Positions 48,183 to 56,933 of a stretch of DNA of 64,000 nucleotides are shown here, one piece after another. The notes beneath the pieces were generated by a model. The model was not told where the DNA came from. It was given only the letters and a program-made list of their open reading frames with translations, and made no database searches. The position numbers and the translations under genes are program-made. This stretch comes from Nitrobacter vulgaris (GTDB lineage: Bacteria > Pseudomonadota > Alphaproteobacteria > Rhizobiales > Xanthobacteraceae): the NCBI RefSeq assembly GCF_002028545.1, contig NZ_MWPQ01000025.1, forward strand, positions 62,001 to 126,000, read 5' to 3'. Within the stretch, counting starts at the first letter, position 1, and each line of letters starts with the position of its first letter.

Positions 48183-48716
48183 TCAGGCTTCCTTCAGCAG
48201 TTTCGGGCTGACGTACCGGACGAGTTGTCCGCCACCGAATGTGATGCTGTCCCAGCGATCGACGGCGAAGTCGATGACGGCAAGACCCGACGTCGGCAGG
48301 TTGTCGGCCAGCGCCGCACGTCCGGCTGCGTCACCGCCGCCGATCAGACGAAGCGCGAGGTCGTGCATGCCGGGATTGTGCCCGACGATCATGAGGCGCT
48401 CAGGATCCGGGCCGGCGGAACGAATAATTGTCAGGAGTTGCGCCGGCTCGGCGCCGTATAGCTCCGGCAGGTGCTCGACAAGTCCCGGAGCCATTTGATC
48501 CGAAAACTTTTGCCGAACGATGTCCCAGGTCTCGCGTGCCCGCACAGCGGTCGAGATCAACGCGAGATCCGGCAGCAGTGATCGCTCTGTGAGAAGCCAC
48601 GCGCCGATTTCGGCGGCGTCGTTGCGGCCGCGCGCGGCAAGCGGGCGGTCCCGATCGCTTCCACTGGGCGAGTCGCGTTCGGTTTTCGCGTGTCGAAGCA
48701 GCAAAAGGCGGCGCAT
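48183..48716 (-). CDS. Histidine phosphatase family protein, SixA-like
   Basis: A 177-residue protein of the histidine phosphatase (phosphoglycerate mutase-like) superfamily. It opens with LLLLRHAKTE, the RHG-type motif carrying the phospho-accepting His, and has a second histidine in MIVGHNPGMHDLA. Size and motifs match SixA, which in E. coli dephosphorylates an Hpt-type histidine of ArcB or PtsNtr. The target here is unknown; the Hpt protein at 37086 is a conceivable partner but there is no evidence. It is divergent from the FAD oxidoreductase gene. Confidence 0.88.
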   Translation of the reverse strand: MRRLLLLRHAKTERDSPSGSDRDRPLAARGRNDAAEIGAWLLTERSLLPDLALISTAVRARETWDIVRQKFSDQMAPGLVEHLPELYGAEPAQLLTIIRSAGPDPERLMIVGHNPGMHDLALRLIGGGDAAGRAALADNLPTSGLAVIDFAVDRWDSITFGGGQLVRYVSPKLLKEA

Positions 48717-48824
48717 GACGCTGGCTCGATTCGAGGTTAAGCATGACCCGGAACGCGGGGTAGGGCCGGCTTAGTCTACAACCTTGCACGGGACAAGGTC
48801 ACAGGGGTAGTGGTAGGAAACGTC

Positions 48825-50258
48825 ATGATTTCGGATAACATAGTTGCGGCCGATGGTCCCGGTGACGCGGAGTCTGCGGCGCAGCGGCGCGAGCAACTGA
48901 CTTTCGATCTCGACGTTGAAATCTGCGTCGTCGGCGGCGGCCTGGCCGGCCTCACTGTGGCGCTGGAGGCGGCACGGACAGGCGCAAGCGTCGTCGTGCT
49001 CGAGGGCCGCCATGTCGGCTGGAGTGCGTCCGGCCATCATCTCGGCACGGCGATGCCTGGCTACGGACTTCCGCTTTCCGATCTGATCGCGCGCGTCGGT
49101 TTCGATGATGCCTACGAACTCTGGTCGCTGTCTCAGCAGGGCGCTGATTATGTTCGCGCCCATGCCGCTGAAGATGTCATTCCGGGACTAGGACTCACGG
49201 AAGGCGCGCTCGAGGTTTCCAATGTCGATGCCGGCGAGCGGCTCATCAGCCAACTGCAAATGCTAAGCGAGGATTTTGCGACCGAGGCAGAGGGATGGCA
49301 GATCGACCGCGTCCGCGACACCTTACGCACCGACCGGTATTTTCACGCGGTGCATTATCCGCGAGCGTTCCAGATCGACGGTCGCAAATATGTTCACGGC
49401 CTCGCGGAGCTCGCGCGTAAGGCCGGTGCTCGCATCTTCGAAGGGACGCCGGTGGTTAGCATCGATTCGTCCGGGATTCGGAAACGCATTACGACGCCGC
49501 GGGCGCGGCTGCGGGCTTCCAACGTCGTGCTTGCGGGCAATGTCCATCTTGGCGAAGCGTTGCGGCGATTGTCCGATACTCTGGTGCCGGTCTGGCGGTA
49601 TGCCGCCGTCACTTCGCCGTTGGGCGAGCGGCTCGCCGAGGTGATGAGGTTTCAGGGCTCTGTCATCGACACTGACGGGATCGATCATTTTCGGATCGTT
49701 GATGGCGACAGGCTGATGTGGGCGAGCCCGGAAACGACCTGGGAGGCGCGGCCGGAGCGCCATGCCGGGGGGATCTGCAAGCGCATCCGTACCACCTTCC
49801 CGCAACTCGGTACTGTCGAGATCGCGAAGGCTTTCTGTGGTGCGGTCGGTCAGACCGTGCACGGTATGCCGCAGGTCGGCCAATTACGGCCTGGACTGTG
49901 GGTTGCGAGCGGCTTCGGCCGGCAGGGGCTGAATACCTCGGCGATGGCCGGGCAACTGATCGCCCGCGGCATGCTGGAAGGAGATGACCGCTGGCGGTTG
50001 TTTGCGCCGTTCGAACTCGTATGGGCGGGCGGAATGACCGGACGCGCGGCAGGCTATGCGATCAGCATGGCCATGCAAGCGCGATCCGCCGCCGCCGGCA
50101 CGCTGGCGCGCTATCGCGAGCGGGCGCGGCAGGCGCGGCTGAATGCGGCCAATCGCCAGACGGGATCGCGTCCGCGGCGATCCGCGGCTCATCATGCGCT
50201 GGCGCCAAATGATTCCGGGGAAACAGGAGCGGGCGGCTCTTCAACCTCGCCCCGCTAA
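48825..50258 (+). CDS. FAD-dependent oxidoreductase (DAO fold, PuuB-like)
   Basis: A 477-residue flavoprotein with the N-terminal dinucleotide-binding motif [18 protein letters not shown] and the DAO-type C-terminal half ([30 protein letters not shown]). The overall pattern, [18 protein letters not shown], resembles gamma-glutamylputrescine oxidoreductase and related amine oxidases. Substrate unproven. The last about 45 residues are basic and low complexity. The ATG at 48825 has AGGAA 6 bp upstream and is preferred to the GTG at 48810. It is followed, after 136 bp, by the msrB gene. Confidence 0.85.
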   Translation: MISDNIVAADGPGDAESAAQRREQLTFDLDVEICVVGGGLAGLTVALEAARTGASVVVLEGRHVGWSASGHHLGTAMPGYGLPLSDLIARVGFDDAYELWSLSQQGADYVRAHAAEDVIPGLGLTEGALEVSNVDAGERLISQLQMLSEDFATEAEGWQIDRVRDTLRTDRYFHAVHYPRAFQIDGRKYVHGLAELARKAGARIFEGTPVVSIDSSGIRKRITTPRARLRASNVVLAGNVHLGEALRRLSDTLVPVWRYAAVTSPLGERLAEVMRFQGSVIDTDGIDHFRIVDGDRLMWASPETTWEARPERHAGGICKRIRTTFPQLGTVEIAKAFCGAVGQTVHGMPQVGQLRPGLWVASGFGRQGLNTSAMAGQLIARGMLEGDDRWRLFAPFELVWAGGMTGRAAGYAISMAMQARSAAAGTLARYRERARQARLNAANRQTGSRPRRSAAHHALAPNDSGETGAGGSSTSPR

Positions 50259-50394
50259 TGGGAGGAAGCCAAAACGCTTCCGGAAACCACCTCGCAAGAA
50301 CGTGAGAACATTCCCGACACGTCCGTGTAACTTTGCCCAGGTCGTCCCGTATGAGATGCAAGGTGAATCGGTTCTCGCTTGCACGGAGACAACC

Positions 50395-50910
50395 ATGATT
50401 GATCGCCGCATCCTGCTCGCATCCGCCGCCGGTCTTGCGGGTCTGTTCGGCTTCCGCTGGGCAGGGAGAGAATCCGCTTGGGCGACGGGGACGAAGGTCT
50501 CGCGAAAGTTCGAGATCGAAAAGACCGATGCCGAATGGCGGGCGCAACTTACGCCGCAGCAGTATCACATCCTGCGTGAGCACGGCACCGAGCCGCCTTT
50601 CTCCAGTCCCTTGCTCAAGGAGCATCGCAAGGGCACATTCGCCTGTGCCGGTTGTGGCCTGCCGCTTTATTCGTCCGAGACGAAATTCGAAAGCGGTACC
50701 GGCTGGCCGAGCTTCTGGAAGCCGCTCGACAACGCGGTCGGAAAATCTACCGACACAACGCTTGGCATGGCGAGGACCGAAGTGCATTGCCGTCGCTGCG
50801 GGGGCCATCTCGGCCATGTCTTCGACGACGGGCCGAAACCCACGGGCCTGCGATACTGCATGGACGGGTTGGCGCTCGTCTTCCATCCTGCTTCGCCATC
50901 GGCGACGTAA
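50395..50910 (+). CDS. msrB: Peptide methionine (R)-S-oxide reductase MsrB, exported form
   Basis: MsrB reduces the R-epimer of methionine sulfoxide in proteins. The 171 residues include a twin-arginine-like leader ([17 protein letters not shown]) that suggests export to the periplasm, then the MsrB domain from about residue 45. Zinc ligands are two Cys-x2-Cys pairs (Cys84/87 and Cys132/135), and the catalytic cysteine is Cys155 in RYCMDG. The resolving partner is not obvious in this copy. ATG 50395 has GGAG 7 bp upstream. It probably protects envelope proteins from oxidation. The downstream hairpin at 50948 may end the transcript. Confidence 0.93.
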   Translation: MIDRRILLASAAGLAGLFGFRWAGRESAWATGTKVSRKFEIEKTDAEWRAQLTPQQYHILREHGTEPPFSSPLLKEHRKGTFACAGCGLPLYSSETKFESGTGWPSFWKPLDNAVGKSTDTTLGMARTEVHCRRCGGHLGHVFDDGPKPTGLRYCMDGLALVFHPASPSAT

Positions 50911-51224
50911 AGTTCGTTTGCTTCATCCCCGGATGGAGATCGTGATGGCCGGGCTCGGCCCGGCACTCCTTCATATCTTCCGAAGACAGCGAACCGGACC
51001 CCTCGCAAAAAGTAGTCCCGATCGCTCGCCACCGCGAGGCGCTTCCCGGCAAGAGTTGCCGAGCAAGGCAAGAATGCCCCGGGCTTTGAAGCCGGAGCTC
51101 TATGCTAACTTGCTGAAATAATTTGTCTCTTCCGTTGGCATGGAGCTTGCGATGTCGTTTGCCGGCCGCGGCGAATTTTGACCCGCGTTTTGGGCCGCCG
51201 CCTGGATCGAGTTGGAGACGACGT
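50911..51224. other. 314-bp intergenic region msrB-flgE with hairpin and sigma-54-type promoter
   Basis: No gene is seen. It contains the hairpin GCCGGGC-TCG-GCCCGGC (50948-50964), a motif of a kind frequent between genes in this bacterial group, which may terminate msrB although it lacks a T-tract. A sigma-54-type promoter for flgE is near its right end (described separately). Confidence 0.6.
51136..51150 (+). promoter_or_regulatory. Sigma-54-type promoter of flgE
   Basis: TGGCATG followed by four bases and TTGC. The invariant GG (51137-51138) and GC (51149-51150) are exactly 10 bases apart, as in the sigma-54 consensus TGGCACG-N4-TTGCW, with one mismatch in the -24 box and one at the end. 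Transcription would begin near 51162, about 60 bp before flgE. Sigma-54 control of hook genes is known in Caulobacter. No FlbD-type site could be defined. Confidence 0.55.
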
Positions 51225-53066
51225 ATGGGTATTTTCGACGCACTGAATACTTCGGTCGGCGGTTTGCAGGCACAGTCCTTTGCACTTCAGAATATCTCCG
51301 GCAACATCGCAAACTCCCAGACCACAGGCTATAAGGGTATCACCACCGCCTTCGTTGACCTGATCCCGGATTCGACCACCCCCAATCGCCAGGTTGCCGG
51401 CGGCGTAACCGCCTATGCGACGCCAACCATCAGCAGTCAGGGAACGGTGTCCGCCTCGACGGTTGGCACTTACATGGCGATAAACGGCGATGGCTTCTTC
51501 AACGTCCAGGCGCCGACGGGACGGGTCGACAACCAGCCGCAGTTTTCCGGCGTGACTTACTACACGCGGCGCGGCGATTTTCAGGTCGATGCTTACGGCC
51601 ATCTGGTCAATAGCGCTGGCTACTATCTGATGGGCGTGACGGTCGATCCCAGGACCGGCAACCCGCTCGGCAATGTGCCGCAGGTGCTGAAATTCCAGAA
51701 TAGCTTCGTTCCTGCGCAAGCCACGACGACGGTGCAATACGCCGCCAATCTTCCGGCGGTGCCGAGAACGCTGTCGAGCGCGACCGCGCCGGTCGGGAGC
51801 ATTACGGCGGCCGGCGGATTGAACCCGTCCGACTTCACGACCAATTTCAATCCCCTTGTGGTCGGCACACCGGCCCCGCCCTATACCGACAACACCATAA
51901 CTGGGTCGCCGGCGACCAATCAGCAGACGCCTGCGGTCGCGATCTCCAGCGCGACGCTTTTGTCGGGCACGGCGCCGAGCGACTCGTTGCCGGGCGGATT
52001 CGCGGTCGGTGACACCATCACCGTGAACGGCACCACGATCACCTTCACCGACGCCAGCACCGCGTTGCCGCCGGGCGCGCAGGATGCGACCCATGTCCGC
52101 ATCGACGACACCGTCGGTGATCTGCTGAGCAAGATCGGCGCGATCACCGGCCAGGCTCCGACGATCAATGCCGGCACCGGCGCAATCACCCTGCATACTG
52201 GCACCGCGCAGGACCTCTCGGTGACGAGCGCAGCCGCGGGCTGGACGGCAATGGGCTTCGGCGCGACAACCAACGTAGCGCGCGGGGGCGGCGGCACGCC
52301 CGGGGCTGGCGTGGTGATCGCTAACGACCAGACAATCTTCCAGCAGCAATCGATCAGCGGCGGCGCGGTCACGGCCTATGATGCGACCGGGACGGCGGTG
52401 AACCTGCAATTGCGCTGGGCCAAGACCGACAGCGCTTCGCTCGGCGCCGGGCATTCCGATACCTGGAACCTGTTCTATCAGGCCAATCCGAACGCCACCG
52501 GCACGCAAGCGGCGTGGATCAACGTCGGCACCAATTTCACCTTCGGCACCAACGGCCAGCTTTCGAGCCCGGTCGGGTCGTCCGTCACCATTCCCAGCGT
52601 CAGTGTCGGGTCCCAGTCGCTCGGCAATCTCACGCTGAATATCGGCTCCGGCGGTCTGACCCAGTACGCCAGCAGCGGCGGCAACGCCACCATCAATGCG
52701 ATCAACCAGAACGGCTACGCCGCCGGACAGCTACAGTCGGTTGCCGTCAACAATGACGGCGTTGTGGTCGGCACCTTCTCGAATGGGCAGAACCTGTCTC
52801 TCGCGCAGGTGTCGCTGTCGCACTTCAACGGCACCAACTACCTCAAGGCGCTCGACGGCGGGGCCTATGCGGTGACAGACGAGTCGGGGCCTGCAATCGC
52901 GGGTGCGGCAGGGCACATCAGCGGCTCGTCGCTCGAAGGCTCCAACACCGATATCGCCGATGAGTTCACCAAGCTGATCGTGACCCAGCAGGCTTATTCG
53001 GCGAATACGAAAGTCATCACCACCGCGAACAGCATGGTTCAGGATCTTCTGAACGTGCTGCGATAG
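51225..53066 (+). CDS. flgE: Flagellar hook protein FlgE
   Basis: FlgE polymerises into the flagellar hook outside the cell, exported by the flagellar type III system. The 613 residues keep the standard ends: N-terminal GIFDALNTSVGGLQAQSFAL and ANSQTTGYKG, and the C-terminal SNTDIADEFTKLIVTQQAYSANTKVI heptad region. The middle is larger than in Salmonella FlgE; about residues 260-358 form an insert resembling a flagellin module. ATG 51225 has GGAG 8 bp upstream and starts exactly where family homology does. It is the first gene of the flgE-flgK-flgL run and has a sigma-54-type promoter. Confidence 0.95.
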   Translation: MGIFDALNTSVGGLQAQSFALQNISGNIANSQTTGYKGITTAFVDLIPDSTTPNRQVAGGVTAYATPTISSQGTVSASTVGTYMAINGDGFFNVQAPTGRVDNQPQFSGVTYYTRRGDFQVDAYGHLVNSAGYYLMGVTVDPRTGNPLGNVPQVLKFQNSFVPAQATTTVQYAANLPAVPRTLSSATAPVGSITAAGGLNPSDFTTNFNPLVVGTPAPPYTDNTITGSPATNQQTPAVAISSATLLSGTAPSDSLPGGFAVGDTITVNGTTITFTDASTALPPGAQDATHVRIDDTVGDLLSKIGAITGQAPTINAGTGAITLHTGTAQDLSVTSAAAGWTAMGFGATTNVARGGGGTPGAGVVIANDQTIFQQQSISGGAVTAYDATGTAVNLQLRWAKTDSASLGAGHSDTWNLFYQANPNATGTQAAWINVGTNFTFGTNGQLSSPVGSSVTIPSVSVGSQSLGNLTLNIGSGGLTQYASSGGNATINAINQNGYAAGQLQSVAVNNDGVVVGTFSNGQNLSLAQVSLSHFNGTNYLKALDGGAYAVTDESGPAIAGAAGHISGSSLEGSNTDIADEFTKLIVTQQAYSANTKVITTANSMVQDLLNVLR

Positions 53067-53168
53067 AGCATGATCCCAAAAAGTGGGAACCGGTTTTCGG
53101 ACAAGATCATGCTCAGTCGAATGAATAGAACAGAGTTTGATTCAACGCAGTTGAATCGGACTCTGGTC
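53067..53168 (+). repeat. Composite intergenic palindromic element, family B, copy 3
   Basis: Core GAGCATGATC...GATCATGCTC at 53067-53115, with CCGGTTTTCGG in the middle, spacer, then a palindrome GATTCAACGCAGTTGAATC (53141-53159) followed by GGACTCTGG. It is the best preserved copy of the family and fills the flgE-flgK gap. Confidence 0.82.
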
Positions 53169-53206
53169 ACGACGCGGATTGATCCGGTTTCGAGGCGGGC
53201 AAAAAG

Positions 53207-55069
53207 ATGAGTTTGAGTTCGGCCCTCTCCATCGCGATGTCCGGCTTGCGCGCTAACCAGGCCGCGCTGTCGATCGTGTCCGGCAACGTTGCCAACGCGA
53301 ACACGCCGGGCTACGTCGCGCAGACGTTGGTGCAGGACCAGATCGTTACCGGCAGCACCGGTTCCGGCGTCCGCATTATCGGCGTCAACCGCACGCTTGA
53401 CGCCTATGTCCAGTCGCAGTTGCGCACGGAAAATGCCGGCAGCGCTTATGCAAATCAGATCGCCGGAGTGCTCGGCCAGTTGCAGAACGTCTATGGCACC
53501 CCCGGCAACGATGGAACGCTGGAGGCGGCCTACAATAACTTCACCTCCGCATTGCAGGCGCTGTCGGCGAGTTCGGGCAACACGGCGGCGCAATCCTCTG
53601 TGCTGAACGCCGCGCAGGCGCTGGCGCAGCAGCTCAACGCCACCACCAGCGGCATCCAGACGCTGCGCTCCAACGCCGAGCAGGATCTCTCGGTGTCGGT
53701 CTCGCAGGCCAACGCGGCGATGCAACAGATCGCGCAGCTCAATCAGAAGCTGCAAAGCTTGAGTGCTCAGGACCCGGCGGCCGCGACGCTGATGGATCAA
53801 CGCGACGCTGCAATCGATCAGCTTTCAAGGTTGATGGACATCCGCGTGACGACGGACGGCGTCAATCAGACCTCGGTATTCACCACGTCTGGCATCCAGC
53901 TCGTCGGCGGTGTGTACGCTTCAACGCTGACGTTCAACGCGCAGTCCTCGCTTACCGCGAACTCGCGATGGAGCGCGGATCCCGCGAAGTCGAGCGTCGG
54001 CACCATCATCTGCCAGCTCCCGAACGGCGCGAAGATGGACATGATCGCCTTGCAAGGCATCAACTCCGGTCAGATCGCCGCCGATGTCCAGTTGCGTGAC
54101 AAGATTCTGGTGCAGGCGCAGAACCAGGTGGACCAGATGGCGGCGACGCTCGCCAGCGCATTGTCGGACGTCACCACGAGCGGCGCGCCGGTGGCCGGAC
54201 CGCCATCGGGATTCGACACCAGTCTCTCCAGCGTGCTGCCGGGCAACGCATTCAACGTCACCTACACCGACTCCAGCAACGTCTCGCACACCGTCACCGT
54301 GGTGCGGGTGGACGACCCAACCGCGCTGCCGATTCCGAACACGGCCTCGAATCCAAACGACAGGGTGATCGGCGTCGATTTCTCGGGCGGGCTCGCCTCG
54401 ATCGTGTCGCAACTGAATGCGCAACTAGGAGCTACGTCGCATCTGACGTTTTCCGCTTCCGGGTCGCAGTTGCGGGTGGTCGATGACGGTTCGGGTGCAT
54501 CGACCGTGACCGCGGCATCGACTACGACGACGGTGCAGTCGCTGACCTCGGGCAGTCCGCAACTGCCGTTCTTCACCGACCGTGCCTCGCTCTATACCGG
54601 CGCGATCACAGGCACCGCGTCGCAGATCACCGGGCTGGCGGGGCGCATTCAGGTCAACGCAGCGCTGCTTGCCGATCCCTCGAAGCTCACGGTCTACAAC
54701 ACCTCGCCGCTGACTCCCGCCGGCGACACCACGCGCTCCGATTTCATTTTCGACCGGTTGACGTCAGCCACTTTCACATACTCTCCAAACACCGGCCTTG
54801 GCGCGGCCGCCGCGCCGTTTCAGGGTACATTGCCATCGTTCCTGCAGCAGTTCGTCAGCTTGCAGAGCGGCACGGCGACAACAGCGAAGCAGGTCGCGCA
54901 AGGTCAGGACATCGTCGTCAATACTTTGCAGGAGAAGTTCGACGCCAAGTCCGGCGTGAACATGGATACCGAAATGTCCAATCTGATCGCGTTGCAGAAT
55001 TCCTATGCGGCGAATGCGCATGTGATGACCGTGGTGCAGAGCATGATGCAGACGCTGCTGCAGGCATAA
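53207..55069 (+). CDS. flgK: Flagellar hook-associated protein FlgK
   Basis: FlgK (HAP1) forms the first junction ring between hook and filament. The 620-residue protein starts SLSSALSIAMSGLRANQAALS with VSGNVANANTPGY, the conserved rod/hook-axial segment, and ends with the helix NLIALQNSYAANAHVMTVVQSMMQTLLQA. Coiled-coil-rich stretches lie near both ends. Family length is 550-650. It follows flgE after a gap occupied by a family B repeat. Ribosome-binding site is GGCGGG-like. No irregularity. Confidence 0.95.
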   Translation: MSLSSALSIAMSGLRANQAALSIVSGNVANANTPGYVAQTLVQDQIVTGSTGSGVRIIGVNRTLDAYVQSQLRTENAGSAYANQIAGVLGQLQNVYGTPGNDGTLEAAYNNFTSALQALSASSGNTAAQSSVLNAAQALAQQLNATTSGIQTLRSNAEQDLSVSVSQANAAMQQIAQLNQKLQSLSAQDPAAATLMDQRDAAIDQLSRLMDIRVTTDGVNQTSVFTTSGIQLVGGVYASTLTFNAQSSLTANSRWSADPAKSSVGTIICQLPNGAKMDMIALQGINSGQIAADVQLRDKILVQAQNQVDQMAATLASALSDVTTSGAPVAGPPSGFDTSLSSVLPGNAFNVTYTDSSNVSHTVTVVRVDDPTALPIPNTASNPNDRVIGVDFSGGLASIVSQLNAQLGATSHLTFSASGSQLRVVDDGSGASTVTAASTTTTVQSLTSGSPQLPFFTDRASLYTGAITGTASQITGLAGRIQVNAALLADPSKLTVYNTSPLTPAGDTTRSDFIFDRLTSATFTYSPNTGLGAAAAPFQGTLPSFLQQFVSLQSGTATTAKQVAQGQDIVVNTLQEKFDAKSGVNMDTEMSNLIALQNSYAANAHVMTVVQSMMQTLLQA

Positions 55070-55097
55070 TTGTAACGACGGCGTAAAGGCGGTTCGC

Positions 55098-56603
55098 ATG
55101 GCGATCAACGGAATCAGCTTCGGCAACACCATCCTTGGCGGCTCGATCCAGAACCTGAAGACGCAGATGGCCGATCTGCAAAACCAACTCACAAGCGGCA
55201 AGCGTGCGACCACCTACTCGGGCATGGGCGCCAATGAAGGCTTTGCGATCGCGGCGCGCGCGCAACTGTCGAACATCTCCGCGTATACCGACACCATGAT
55301 GAAGATCAACACCAACATCGGAGTTGCCAATACGGCGCTGCAGGCACTCTCCAACATCGGTACGCAGTTGCAAAATGCGGCGAACAGCGGATCGCAGGTG
55401 CTGAACAGCGCCGGACAGACCGCAGGCCAGCAGACCGCGGTCGCGCAATTTTCGTCAGTGGTCGGCATCCTGAATACGCAGGCCGGCGACCGCTACATCT
55501 TTTCCGGCAGCACAATCTATACTCAGTCGGTGGCCGCGTCGGATCTCATCCTGAACGGCAATGGGGCCGGGCAGGCGGGGTTGAAGCAGGTCATCTCCGA
55601 GCGCAACCAGGCCGACCTCGGTACCAGCGGCCTTGGCCGTCTCAACATTTCCTCGCCGACCGCGACGTCGGTGTCAGTTGCGGAGGATGCGTCGCCCTCG
55701 GTCTACGGCATGAAACTGCAATCGGTGTCGTCGTCATTGACAGGGGCCACCGTCACAGGTCCGGCCGGAGCGCCGCCTGCCATTTCAATCGATCTCGGTG
55801 CCACCAACCCGGCCGACGGCGACGCGGTGAGCTTCACCTTCAATCTTCCGGACGGCACCAGCGAGACAGTGCAACTGACGGCCTCCAGCGCAGTCCCGAC
55901 GCCTGCCGGCAGCTTTGCGATCGGCGCGACGCCTGCCGCAACCGCTGCCAATCTCAACGCCGCACTGACGAGCTCGGTCGGAACGCTGGCAAAGACAGCG
56001 CTGGTCGCGGCCTCCGCCATCCGCGCGACGCATGATTTCTTCGATCAGCCGCCGCAGCGCGTCGACATTACGCCGCCCGCGACGCTTGCGACCGCCACGG
56101 CCGCGGTGAACGGCACCGCCGCCGATACCGTGCAGTGGTACACCGGCGACGCCGGAGCCGGGTCGGCGCGCGCAACCTCGACCGTTCGGGTCGATCCTTC
56201 GGTGACGGTGCAGTATGGTATGCGCGCGAACGAGGACGCCATCCGCTCGCTGATGGAATCCGTTGCGGTTCTCGCGGCGGTGACGACATCGCCGACCGAT
56301 CCGAACGCGACCGACCAGATTTCGGCGCTCAACTCGCGCGTTGCGCAAAATCTGACGATCGCGCCCGGCAGTCAGAATATCCGTGACATCCAGGTCGACC
56401 TCGCCAACGCGCAGACCGTGATGAAGGATGCGACCGCGCGGCAGAAACTGACGCAAGCGACCATGCAGAATATCATCGACCAGGCGGAGAATGTCTCCAC
56501 CGACGAGGTCGCGAGTCAGTTGTTGGCGCTGCAAACCGACCTGCAGGCGTCATACCAGACCACCGCGATGCTCTCGCAGCTCAGCCTGGTAAAATTCATC
56601 TGA
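55098..56603 (+). CDS. flgL: Flagellar hook-associated protein FlgL (HAP3, flagellin-related)
   Basis: FlgL forms the second junction ring, under the filament. The protein (501 residues) is of the long, flagellin-like alphaproteobacterial type: N-terminal GNTILGGSIQNLKTQMADLQNQLTSGKRATTYS-like D0/D1 helix and the C-terminal segment TQATMQNIIDQAENVSTDEVASQLLALQTDLQASYQTTAML. The middle holds a Flagellin-IN-type stretch (about residues 240-300). It starts 28 bp after flgK and is doubtless in the same operon. Confidence 0.93.
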   Translation: MAINGISFGNTILGGSIQNLKTQMADLQNQLTSGKRATTYSGMGANEGFAIAARAQLSNISAYTDTMMKINTNIGVANTALQALSNIGTQLQNAANSGSQVLNSAGQTAGQQTAVAQFSSVVGILNTQAGDRYIFSGSTIYTQSVAASDLILNGNGAGQAGLKQVISERNQADLGTSGLGRLNISSPTATSVSVAEDASPSVYGMKLQSVSSSLTGATVTGPAGAPPAISIDLGATNPADGDAVSFTFNLPDGTSETVQLTASSAVPTPAGSFAIGATPAATAANLNAALTSSVGTLAKTALVAASAIRATHDFFDQPPQRVDITPPATLATATAAVNGTAADTVQWYTGDAGAGSARATSTVRVDPSVTVQYGMRANEDAIRSLMESVAVLAAVTTSPTDPNATDQISALNSRVAQNLTIAPGSQNIRDIQVDLANAQTVMKDATARQKLTQATMQNIIDQAENVSTDEVASQLLALQTDLQASYQTTAMLSQLSLVKFI

Positions 56604-56933
56604 CGTTATTAGTTACGTCCGAAGCAGGATAGCTTCAGCCCTGACGAAGGAACGACAAACCCGTTCCAAAACCCGTCATGATGCGTTACTCATTGGGAAT
56701 TCCGCGCTGCCGGGACTGGCCCGCCTCCCTATGGCGTTTTCGAACGAAAATGCTCTAAGTGGAACTGGAGCGGGCAGGCGCGACGGTTTATCAGCCCATC
56801 GGGAAATGCCGGTCAGAAGCCCTTTTGCGCGCGGCAAGGAAGCACGTTTCATGCGCAGCTTTGAGATTGAATTCGTCCTTCGTCATTTCGATGCGCCGTG
56901 CACGATGATCGCTTGCGGCGGGGAGCGCGCATC
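56604..56933. other. 330-bp intergenic region flgL-decarboxylase
   Basis: No gene recognised. A fragment of family A repeat lies at 56733-56759: the left end (GCGTTTTCGA) is joined directly to the right-end sequence AAAATGCTCT, without the middle. Apart from that, no motif is clear. The promoter of the decarboxylase is probably here. Confidence 0.5.
56733..56759 (+). repeat. Deleted remnant of family A element
   Basis: Contains the left end of the family A core and the right end of its second palindrome but nothing between. It looks like an internal deletion product of a full copy. Confidence 0.5.

Noticed and set aside
56645-56690. GGAAC followed by CGTT-containing sequence, possible third EcfG box
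   Set aside because: The spacing between GGAAC and any CGTT is 8 or about 30 bases, not 16-17.
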